From NCBI GenBank assembly GCA_946122785.1, contig CAMGYJ010000006.1, positions 40,134,066 to 40,198,065 on the forward strand: a stretch of DNA of 64,000 bases, written 5' to 3'. The notes beneath the pieces were generated by a model. It saw nothing but the letters and a program-made list of their open reading frames with translations. It searched no databases and was not told the DNA's origin. Position 1 is the first letter of the stretch. Every line of letters starts with the position of its first letter. Made by a program: the position numbers and the translations under genes. This DNA is from Linum tenue (Eukaryota; Streptophyta; Magnoliopsida; Malpighiales; Linaceae). Shown piece after piece: positions 55,287 through 64,000 of this stretch.

Positions 55287-56577
55287 CCTAACTCAAACCA
55301 ATGCAACTCTCCAGAGCTCTATAGCAACATACAACCCCGATCGTCGGTAGTGGATTTCCTAGACCATATAGCAGCTTACGAGGTCAACTGGTCTTCTAAG
55401 ACGTTCCCTATCTCTCTCAGTGCGAGTACTAGACTCAAGCCAGGATCATGAGAAAAGTAGAAGTAAGACAGTCAGTTCATGGATAAAGGGACTCACACCA
55501 TTCACAACCAAGGACTCGTTGTACCGGGGTGCTCTTTCACTTGATTTCACCGTTGGAACCCCTTTTTGCACTTTCATTCACATTTTCCTTGTTTTTTTTT
55601 CTTTCACTTAGCAGGGGTTCCAACTGCAGTCCTTTGCACGGTCGACCCTTATTAGTCGAGCAAGAGCAATTTCTGTACACCTGGCGCTCGCCAGGGTACT
55701 TCTTTTAACTCCTTTTCCTCAACTCGTGTGGAGGGTCAATGAAATTAAGGGGGGTCGGAAGCTCTATCCGTGCCCTTAAAAACACATCCTCAAGTAGGCA
55801 AACCGTTCAACGGGTGAAAATTTTACTTGTACTAGAGACAGCTTAGCTTCACCTTGTAGGAGTACCCCACTAAGGATTACTAAAATCTCTTCCAAAACCC
55901 GATTTTGTGAAATGAACGGTGCCACACATGTTGGGCTTACCCCATGTTTAAGATTTCAATGATTTCGACATGGAGGACCAACTGCTTCCCATTTTCCATA
56001 TGAGCACCCTGTTCGATACACGAGTCCAAAACACAATCCACATAGAGTCACCATTACCACATGAATTCAACGGTCCTAGCTCCACTAATTCACAAAATCA
56101 ACTGGCACAGCAAAGAGCTAGATAGGAAAAATCTTATACTTCAACATCCTCCATAGTGCTACACTACCTCCCTAGGTTGCACATTACTATAGAGTCTGTC
56201 AATTCAAAGCATACTGAGTAAGCAATTTCCATGGGAACACGTACTTGGAGCCCTCAAATTTAAAAATTTGGACAGTGGACTAGGCTCCAAGCATACAAAC
56301 AGCCAAACATTCACCCGCATACATAATCGAACACCCCCCCACACTTAAGCACGACATTGTCCTCAATGGAGGAAAGATAAGGAGGGTAGAACGAAGTTAC
56401 CAGATCAAGGGTGAATGATGATGGACGGGGCAGGCGGTGCATTCCAGGAAGAGAGAGTAATCAGAACACAAACACCACACAAAATCTCACAAAGGTTGAG
56501 TTATTGACTCTAAAATCAAATAACAAAACTGACTCAACCGAGGAGAAATAGAGAAAGAAATGCAAACCGACTGGTTG
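55287..56577 (-). repeat. 3' untranslated region of J
   Basis: No credible ORF. Contains a 16-bp palindrome CCTGGCGCTCGCCAGG (55680-55695) inside a block also found in C (about 30509-30589), the two-stage hairpin (56243-56292; outer arms GCTTGGAGCC and GGCTCCAAGT on the minus strand, inner CAAATTT/AAATTTG) and the CATTG hairpin (56355-56368) with its PPT-like tract (56335-56347). Confidence 0.65.
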
Positions 56578-56598
56578 GGTTGCCTCCCAACAAGCGCT
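56578..56598 (-). other. Conserved AGCGCTTG..GGGAGGCAACCC motif (J)
   Basis: Counterpart of 15950-15970, 30 bp beyond the last stop codon-free part of the J ORF; reads KEALVGRQPN in one frame. Confidence 0.6.
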
Positions 56599-56628
56599 TC
56601 TTTCACGTCGTGAGTCGGACGATGGCTC

Positions 56629-57843
56629 CTAAGTTTCGGTCCATGCTAGAACCTCCTTGAAGTTGAGGTTCTCGTCGATGAGGTGGAGTCTCAAGTCACA
56701 AGCAGGTGGTGTGGCAGGTGATGAAGGCTCGTGCACTTGATGCAGATGAAGTCTCCACCCTCGAGACCTCTTCTTCTCTTCTCTCGTCTCATTGCCCCAA
56801 ACCAGATATGACAACATCGATTGACCACCATCGCGTCCACCAAGAGGGACCGATGTCGATGTGGCCTTGGTCTGGCAAAGAGACACTGCAAATGGGTCCT
56901 TGCTGAGCAATTCCTCGAAGTTTGGTGGGGATATCACAAGTAACTCATGGCCGGTGCAAGCCTCTTCCACCTCAACTCCGTCCTCAGCCTGGACGCCAAT
57001 TGCTTCTTCAACCTCCCTTTCTTCTTCATGTGGTATCACCCCTGGGAAATGATCAAGAATTCCTCCTGCTTCGCTTTCGTCATCCTCCACAACCTCTTTC
57101 TGCACCCTTTCTTGCTCTTCTTATTCTAGCACGGATTGGAGGGCAAGTTGCCAAGCAATTTCTTTCATGAGATCTTCTTGCATCTCCTCACTCATGCCCA
57201 CCTCTTCAAAGCTCAGTGTGGGATGTGGGAAAGGGTGGCCGGCTACGACAGGACATTCCTGATCATGATCATCTCGGGAGCTCTCCGTGACAACTTCTGT
57301 GTGCTCCACAATGTCCTTGTAGCCTTCTTCTTCCTCGTCCTCTTCTAGTATGGTAGCAGACGGGTGATCTTGAGCAAGTTGTGAGCAAACTTGCTCCACC
57401 CACTCTGTTTGCTTCGCTGAGCGTTGAACAGCCTCCTCCATATCATGGAGAAATGAGGGATCGGAAGAGGAAAGGGCTTGGATTTGAAGATCCATCTTGC
57501 GATTGCGTCTCTCGGAGTCCCGAACGAACTGCTCCAAGAGAAGCCTCAGTTCATAGTTTGGATCTGGCTGTGGAGTGTAGCATGGCTCTGCAGAATGGCC
57601 CGTGAAGGCCGCCATGGGTAACTCCAGCTCTGATGGCCCTTCTGGTTGTGGAAGAAAGTCTTCTTGGTAATGAAATTGTTCTTGATATGCCCAGGGGTCA
57701 GATTGTACTCCGTAGTAAGGGGGTTGGTACTGGAACCCGAATCCATAGTCTTCTCCTCCTTGATTGCTCCAGGGTGTCTCGGGGTAATACCACTCGGATG
57801 GTGGTGGATACCCCCAATGATTGGAGAAGCCATGAGGATCCAT
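56629..57843 (-). CDS. Novel acidic ORF of element J (one in-frame stop)
   Basis: Start ATG 57843, about 110 bp after the PBS. A frame of 404 residues is split by a single TAA at 57123-57121. The N-terminus is aromatic and Pro-rich (MDPHGFSNHWGYPPPSEWYY), followed by FQYQPPYYGVQSDPWAYQEQ, a predicted helical middle (LRLLLEQFVRDSERRNRKMD, MEEAVQRSAKQTEWVEQVCS) and a very acidic C-terminal half (EEDEEEEGYKD, EEEREVEEAIGVQ). There is no gag core, CCHC knuckle, protease or polymerase motif. It takes the place of gag, so a structural or RNA-binding role is conceivable, but I do not recognise the family. The single stop could be a recent mutation or a readthrough site. Confidence 0.65.
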
Positions 57844-57955
57844 GATTCAGATCTGCACCAACAAAAACAAAAACACCCAAGTGAAAAGCAAGGGTGGAAA
57901 AGAAAAGAAAACCGCTAAAGTAACAAACTTCTGCCTTTCCTAATACTCTAGAAAG

Positions 57956-57973
57956 TCCCCGGCAACGGCGCCA
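57956..57973 (-). other. PBS of element J, tRNA-Asp
   Basis: Minus strand TGGCGCCGTTGCCGGGGA, perfect match, six bases from the right LTR. Confidence 0.9.
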
Positions 57974-57979
57974 AAAACT

Positions 57980-59361
57980 TGACTCGCTATGACACAACTC
58001 CTAACAATGGCCAAGTTAACCAATGAAAGGGACTGCAGTATAGTGGCTCAAGTAATAAATATCGAATCCACGGGTCTCTAGAGTTACTATTACTCAGCTT
58101 CAGTTCATTATCTAGCAAAACAGATTAAGATGAAAGAACTAAAACTACTCTAGCAAACTACAGTTAAAGTTAATCTAATTACAGGTTGGGAACTCACTTA
58201 GGTATGATTCCCCCTAGCCACTAGCCAGATTAACGATCGATGATTTCTAACTTGTTTCACTTCATTCACAATGCGGAGAATCCTTGACTAGACCTTGAGT
58301 CTCGACTAAAGGAACAAGGCCTTCTTGAGTCAATTGCCTAGAGGGACGTATCCTTCTCTAGAACAATCGATCAAGGCGTTCTGAACTAGACTCCCTCTAT
58401 CGAATGAGGTTCTCAATCGATACAAAGCAGTGAATCAACCCTCGACTAAAGCAATCGATCCACTACTATCAATCTATGGTGCTCTATTGACCTAATCAGG
58501 TATTCGCTCTCATAGGATCAAAGCAGAATCAATAATCTCGACTAAAGCATAATTGAATCGTGAAAACATGCATAGATTGAATATGAACTCAAGATTATCA
58601 AGTCAGAGTACTCATACAATCATCCAATCAAACAAACATAGCTAGGGTTCCTCAAAACCTAAGTGAAGGGAAGTTATTCCATAAAGAAGAGAGAGACTGC
58701 AGTAAGAATCTTCAGATGATCAGTCTTCAAGTCCGGGCTTGTTCCTCGAGCTTCCAAGGCGAAGAAATCCTCCAATTCCACTCCAAGAATGCCCTCAAAT
58801 CGCTCTCTCTCTCTCTTTGGTTCGTCCCTAGGGTGTTTGGGATCCAAAACCCAGCTCCCCCTCTCCAAAAATCGCAAAACAGCTTTTATACCCGCTGAAA
58901 CTCGCACCCCCTACTTGCACGGCCGTGCAAATTGAGGTTTTGGCCGTGCAGACCCCTTGGGAAACCCGCACGGCCGTGCACAATTTCACACGGCCGTGCA
59001 CAATTTCCAGCATGCACTCCTAAGCTTCGTTGATCTCGTTTGACCTCCGATTCAGTCGCCGTTTGATCCTAGACGCTCGTAGTCTTGTCCTCTTTATTTT
59101 CATGACAAGCTTGCATGATTCTTTGTCCATAAAGTGAGGTAGAAATCCATTCTTCTTCAGGTCATGCACGACTTTCTTCTCCCGAATCGTCAATTGATCT
59201 CTGATTGACTTGAAACTTGCGCCTATACTTCACTTTATGTGCTTGGACCTGAAATGTGAGAAAGGAACACAACCTAGCGTAAAATAGGCCAAAGACACGA
59301 TAATTCAAGCTCAAACAATCAAGAAACAAAGGGGAAAACATGTGCAAATACCGAGTCATCA
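57980..59361 (-). repeat. Right LTR of element J, 1382 bp
   Basis: Serves as 5' LTR for the internal region on its left and as 3' LTR for the partial copy on its right (PPT at 59362). TATA box 58890-58883, palindromes 58915-59005 including TTGCACGGCCGTGCAA near 58915. Confidence 0.9.
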
Positions 59362-60611
59362 AATCCCCCCACACTTAACTGTTTGCTTGTCCCCAAGCAA
59401 ACCTAACTCAAACCAATGCAACTCTCCAGAGCTCTATAGCAATATACAACCCCGATCGTCGGTAGTGGATTTCCTAGACCATATAGCAGCTTACGAGGTC
59501 AACTGGTCTTCTAAGACGTTCCCTATATATCTCAGTGCGAGTACTAGACTCAAGCCAGGATCATGAGAAAAAGTAGAAGTAAGACAGTCAGTTCATGGAT
59601 AAAGGGACTCACACCATTCACAACCAAGGACTCGTTGTACCGGGGTGCTCTTTCACTTCATTTCACCGTTGGAACCCCTTTTTGCACTTTCATTCACATT
59701 TTCCTTGTTTTTTTTTTCTTTCACTTAGCAGGGGTTCCAACTGCAGTCCTTTGCACGGTCGACCCTTATTAGTCGAGCAAGAGCAATTTCTGTACACCTG
59801 GCGCTCGCCAGGGTACTTCTTTTAACTCCTTTTCCTCAACTCGTGTGGAGGGTCAATGAAATTAAGGGGGGTCGGAAGCTCTATCCGTGCCCTTAAAAAC
59901 ACATCCTCAAGTAGGCAAACCGTTCAACGGGTGAAAATTTTACTTGTACTAGAGACAGCTTAGCTTCACCTTGTAGGAGTACCCCACTAAGGATTACTAA
60001 AATCTCTTCCAAAACCCGATTTTGTGCAATGAACGGTGCCACACATGTTGGGCTTACCCCATGTTTAAGATTTCAATGATTTCGACATGGAGGACCAACT
60101 GCTTCCCATTTTCCATATGAGCACCCTGTTCGATACACGAGTCCAAAACACAATCCACATAGAGTCACCATTACCACATGAATTCAACGGTCCTAGCTCC
60201 ACTAATTCACAAAATCAACTGGCACAGCAAAGAGCTAGATAGGAAAAATCTTATACTTCAACATCCTCCATAGTGCTACACTACCTCCCTAGGTTGCACA
60301 TTACTATAGAGTCTGTCAATTCAAAGCATACTGAGTAAGCAATTTGCATGGGAACACGTACTTGGAGCCCTCAAATTTAAAAATTTGGACAGTGGACTAG
60401 GCTCCAAGCATACAAACAGCCAAACATTCACCCGCATACATAATCGAACACCCCCCCACACTTAAGCACGACATTGTCCTCAATGGAGGAAAGATAAGGA
60501 GGGTAGAACGAAGTTACCAGATCAAGGGTGAATGATGATGGACGGGGCAGGCGGTGCATTCCAGGAAGAGAGAGTAATCAGAACACAAACACCACACAAA
60601 ATCTCACAAAG
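59362..60611 (-). repeat. Second, truncated internal region of J
   Basis: Near-identical to 55247-56495: PPT/hairpin (59362-59401), palindrome (59797-59812), two-stage hairpin (60360-60409), CATTG hairpin (60472-60485). It stops at 60611 ('ctcacaaagg') before the ALVGRQP motif and ORF. Confidence 0.85.
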
Positions 60612-60699
60612 GTGTTCGATGAAATGCCAGTTTTTCAAACCATGCTTAACTTAATAGTGCACACAAGGTGTTCGATGAAATGCCAGTTTTTCAAACCAT
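60609..60699 (+). repeat. 35-bp direct repeats at the J/K junction
   Basis: 'aaggtgttcgatgaaatgcc' + 'agtttttcaaaccat' occurs at 60609-60643 and 60665-60699, with 21 bp between. One frame reads KVFDEMPVF, a string typical of pentatricopeptide repeat proteins, but the match is only nine residues. Looks like duplicated filler at a broken end. Confidence 0.7.
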
Positions 60700-60950
60700 T
60701 TTGTGGGAGCCGGTTGGGGCCCTTAATGATGTGCGTTGAGGGTGTATTTGCTATGGATGTGAACCTTAAGTTGCCTACTTCATCATGGATGTGCACCCCC
60801 ACCCAGATTGTGCTTGTTTGATCGAGTTATTGACCCCCGAACTATGGATGAAACTATGGTTCGGCTGTTCTCTGCTATCAAGTGTGGGGGTGTGATTAAC
60901 CTTTTCTATGGCTCTTTTGGCTCCACTTTGGTCTGTTCTTTTGCAGGACC
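60700..60950 (+). other. Intron remnant before the K 3' ORF
   Basis: Contains a 'caagtgtgggggtg' tract as in the introns of A, E and F and ends TTCTTTTGCAG at 60946, four bases before the ORF ATG at 60951. The donor side is lost at the J junction (it may be present at 53863 or earlier in G). Confidence 0.45.
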
Positions 60951-62258
60951 ATGAAAAAACCCGACCTCAAGCTCTCGTTCATCCGGGATTTGAAGAGGGG
61001 CCCCCACCAGGATCGCTTTAAGCGCGTCCTGGCCTGCTCGTTTAGGAAGCATCACTACTGGTCTAGGAGGGAGTTTGAGAAGCTGCATTGCTACGACCAC
61101 TTCCTCGCCATTGCCACCAACCGCCCCTAGCGCCTTCTGCTGTCCATTCGGGAGAAGGTCTACCACGAGCTGGTGCTCGAGTTCTATACGACCTTCAAGC
61201 ACGAAGATACAGAGGACTAGGCAGACGGTGAAGTCGTCAAGTTTAGGCTCGGTGGTGCGCCCCGCTCCATGAGCTACCACGATTTGCCAACCGCTCTCGA
61301 CCTCGGCTTGGACGATGATAAGGACTACGTCACCAAGCTCCACGATCCAGTGGGTGTTAACTTCAAGACGTTGTACAGCCGCCTAGCTCAGCCTGGCCAG
61401 CGTCCCTTCGTTGCAGGGCAGACAAAGGCCAGCACCCTGCAACTCAATAGCCGCATTCTCCACCACATGCTGGCAAAGTCCTACACTCCAGCTGGGGACA
61501 GTGCCAGCACTCTCACCAAGAGAGCCGTGTACTTCATCCAGTCCATCCGCACGGCGGACCATCCTCTTCACCTGGGATAGGTGGTGGCCAGGACTTTTGA
61601 CAAGAGTGCTTCAGAACTGCGGAGCCTACATTGCACTCCCCTCATCACCTGCCTGGCCACCTACTCCCAGATCCCACTGCAGGGTTGCACAGAGTAGGGA
61701 GGCACTAGTGTCTTTGGAGAAGACACGATCAAGAATATGCACCTGGTGCGAGTCGAGCGTGGCATCAAGTGGATCGCGGGGTTTCCTGAACCTCAAATCC
61801 CAGCGGAGGATCAGCCGGATGTTCTTGAGGATGAGGCTGCTGAGGATGTCCACCCCGAGGATGTGGACGATGTTGACGCCCCCCGCCCGACCACCTTCGA
61901 GTACGGGGTTAGCAGTTCCACTTTCCCATTTGAGGACTACTTCACTCACCTGTTCCAGCAGCTGAGCCTCCAGAATCAGCAACTCCTCGACCATCATCTC
62001 CAGTTCCAGCAGCAGTACTCGGCTCACCAGGCCGAGTACCAAACCCGGATGGCTGCCTATGATGAGCGCCTAAACCTCATAGAGACCCAGCAGGGGGTGA
62101 CCCTGGCTCACATCGAGCGGGAGAAGGCCGATCTCGGCGTATGCAGGAGGTCCAGCCGCACCTACTCCAGCTTCTACCGGGCGAGCAGCCAGTCTGGAGG
62201 ACTCCCTGGGAGGACTCTCCACTTCCACCCCCGCCAGCTGATGATGATGCCTTCATGA
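60951..62258 (+). pseudogene. ATHILA ORF-1-like 3' ORF of element K
   Basis: One reading frame from ATG 60951 to 62258, broken only by four TAG stops (61128, 61218, 61578, 61695). Reads LKLSFIRDLKRGPHQDRF, EKVYHELVLEFYTTFKH, FRLGGAPRSMSYHDLPTALD, LNSRILHHMLAKSYTPAGDS, LTKRAVYFIQSIRTADHPLH, VVARTFDKSASE. These align in order with A and E (YHEICVEFHSAF, LGGQSRVLTYDAF, RILHTLLTRSV, LIALYSMRS). The C-terminal part has a polyglutamine-rich helical region (HLFQQLSLQNQQLLDHHLQF) and ends in a His-rich tail. No membrane segment is apparent. Likely the 3' ORF of G. Confidence 0.75.
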
Positions 62259-64000
62259 ACGACATCGATTTGGACAACCTTGGCGATGAGTAGTCTGTAC
62301 TCGTCGCCCCTCAAAGTGTGGTTTTTGTTTAAGACTTTTCGTGTTTGCTCCATGTGTGTGCGGAGCTTGAACTGAGTCTGCGTTTGTTTTTTTTTCTTTT
62401 TTTTTGTTTCTTTTGTGGATTGTCTATTGTGTGGCCATCTGGGCCAACTCTAATCCCTAACGCACAGTGTGCTAGTGTGTTCTTTATGTTCCCGTCGTGC
62501 AGAACTGTTCCGTCATTCCCTATGTTTCCCGCTGACTGGTCCACTTCCAGTCTCCTGGCAGTATTTCAATCCGATATCATCGTTCCCCTTATCTCTCTCT
62601 ATGCTCCATTGAGGGCAATGTCGTTCTTAAGTGTGGGGGTGCTTTGTATCGGTTGGAATCTATATATGTGTGCTTGGAGCCTAGTGCGCTGTCCAAATCT
62701 CGAGATTTGAGGGCTCCAAGTACTGTTGTTTGCTTGATCGTATTGGCACTGTGATTTGATTGGTGAATCGAATGGTTTTCGGATTATTGCATGACAGCTT
62801 GATTGTAACTAGGACAACCTATGATGTTGACTGAGACGTGCAGTAGAATTGTGTAGGGGTTCAGTTTTCAACTGTTTGCTTACCAACTGCGACTTGGATT
62901 GATCACTTGTTCTTGACAGTCATTTATGCATCTAGTTCAGGGAATCAGAATGAGAGATAGAGCATATAGGTAGTCATGTGAGATTTGAGCCTGCTCGTTT
63001 CTTTCTTGTGTGATAGTTCCCTCTTCCATGATGTGTAGCATTCACGTTGTCATTAGCTAAGATGATGGAGGCATAGGAATAGCCCACGACCAAATTGACT
63101 GTCCTGATGTGTCATATCCCCTAGTCAGCCCTTTGAGCCGTGTGTTATCCTTTCTTTCGGTATACAATGGAAAATCACCCTTTTGCATCTCTTAGAAGGT
63201 TCCACAGAGTGGTTTTTACATGTTCTCTGCAATTTCTGCTGAATAAGATGTGAGGGTTGGATGTAGTTATTAAAAAGTTGGGCATGTGTTTGAAAAGTGT
63301 GCATAGGTGGTGGTTCTATCAAGAAATGAAAAAGAAAACAAAAAGAAAAAAATGAATGAAAGCAAAAGAGAGCCACCACCAAAAATCTAAATAGTGCCCA
63401 TTAAGTAGTGTTTCTAAGCAGTCTGGCTTGGAAATGCTAACATTTCGCTATTGTGCTCTAAAGAATGTGAGTAATGCAGAATGGCAGAAAGAAAGTAAAT
63501 GGTTTGATTGACTGTGATTGTGTTGGGTTGGGAAATATGGAACCTTGTGCTATGAATATTTCAACCACCTAAAAGGCATTTTCCCCATGTCCAAGACCCT
63601 AGCCAGTCATCTGAACTTGTGTCTAAGACCTACGGATTAGTTAGTGGTGACACCCCATATGTGAACTCTGACATTTAGAGGCTGCCTTCATGGTGAAGAT
63701 ACGTTAGGGATTGAGAGAATAAGCATGCGCATTTTTCGCATCAAATTGTCCTGACCCCACTGGTCGAGAGTGAGCGATTCATTTTCTCATATCATCTATA
63801 CTCTTTAACCCGGTGAGGACCTAGATTGCTCGGTCTCAATTCTGATATCTTGAGTTTTGTGCATGAGGTTACTGTCTTGAGTGAGTGGTTGAGTCATGTC
63901 TATGTTGGTTGATGAACAAAAGGGAGACTCTTCCTTTACCCGATTTTACTGCACTCGAATGTCCTCTGTTGTGGTTGTCCAGGTTGTTGTTGAAGTTGTT
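62259..64000 (+). repeat. 3' region of element K (continues past window)
   Basis: Non-coding. It contains the CATTG hairpin CATTGAGGGCAATG (62607-62620) and TTAAGTGTGGGGG (62627-62639), a T-rich run (62387-62412), an A-rich run (63327-63352), and the block conserved with E and F at about 63570-63700. The 3' PPT and LTR are not reached. Confidence 0.65.
62672..62721 (+). promoter_or_regulatory. Conserved two-stage RNA hairpin (K)
   Basis: Outer arms GCTTGGAGCC (62672-62681) and GGCTCCAAGT (62712-62721); inner perfect palindrome CAAATCTCGAGATTTG (62694-62709). Relative to J, one inner T-A pair is changed to C-G on both sides, so pairing is kept. Confidence 0.75.

Larger units (their letters stand above)
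53864..60611 (-). mobile_element. Short non-autonomous element J in partial tandem (LTR-int-LTR-partial int)
   Basis: LTR (53864-55246), 2.7-kb internal region with PBS and one ORF, LTR (57980-59361), then a second copy of the 3' internal part (59362-about 60611). Segment 57980-60611 repeats 53864-56495; I count about a dozen differences by eye. There is no RT, integrase or ATHILA-type ORF. The 3' hairpin modules, PPT and ALVGRQP motif are kept. It interrupts the leader of G at 53863. The right end is broken, so the third LTR expected of a complete tandem is missing. Confidence 0.85.

Noticed and set aside
61383..62277. Several minus-strand and alternative-frame ORFs over the K 3' ORF
   Set aside because: High GC gives open shadows; only the + frame from 60951 aligns with the A, E and C proteins.
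1..64000. Search for host genes, tRNA/rRNA genes and bacterial or viral operons
   Set aside because: Translations gave only retroelement domains; the tRNA-like strings found are primer binding sites, and the PPR-like peptide at 60610 is too short to call a gene.

Overview
This window looks like angiosperm (probably dicot) nuclear DNA from a repeat-dense, likely pericentromeric region. I see no host gene, tRNA, rRNA or prokaryotic feature. Almost every base can be assigned to nested, decayed retrotransposons. Most are Ty3/gypsy elements of the Athila-like (non-chromovirus) type. They share LTRs of about 1.4-1.5 kb, a primer binding site (PBS) matching tRNA-Asp (TGGCGCCGTTGCCGGGGA), a gag-PR-RT-RNaseH-INT order, and an extra 3' ORF resembling ATHILA ORF-1 / 'putative plant transposon protein' families. 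Two fragments are of a different kind, with PBSs matching initiator tRNA-Met (elements B and D). A LINE fragment, a probable DNA transposon and small insertions complete the set. Letters for elements are mine.

Layout: 1-1025 LTR remnant S(+); 1026-2377 gag+LTR of B(-); 2378-3773 LTR L(+); 3776-9012 Tekay/Del-like element D(-); 9112-14078 3' half of Athila-like E(+); 14079-19961 pol-less Athila-like A(-); 19962-21390 and 32515-32712 gag and LTR of H(-), split by C; 21391-32514 Athila-like C(+), which carries a foreign LTR; 32826-42924 pol-less Athila-like F(-); 42925-45693 LINE 3' end(+), split by a DNA transposon; 45697-46813 LTR I(+); 46814-53863 Athila-like G(+); 53864-60611 J(-), a short non-autonomous element in partial tandem; 60700-64000 K(+), probably the rest of G beyond J.

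How it works together: A, F and G carry an inverted-repeat module and a TATA box between the gag/pol region and the 3' ORF. Each family's internal module uses the same palindrome as that family's own LTR. In A and E, and with a damaged acceptor in F, a leader exon and a putative intron then lead to the ORF start codon. Downstream there is a conserved chain of RNA-like elements: a CATTG hairpin, a second polypurine-tract-like motif, a two-stage hairpin with a compensatory change, and a GNRA-loop hairpin just before the 3' polypurine tract (PPT). This suggests a second transcription unit for the 3' ORF in elements that otherwise rely on pol from elsewhere. Most coding regions are broken by stops, frameshifts or deletions. 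J is the youngest-looking element: its two LTRs differ at about nine positions by eye. All family names rest on my reading of translated motifs; no database search was run.
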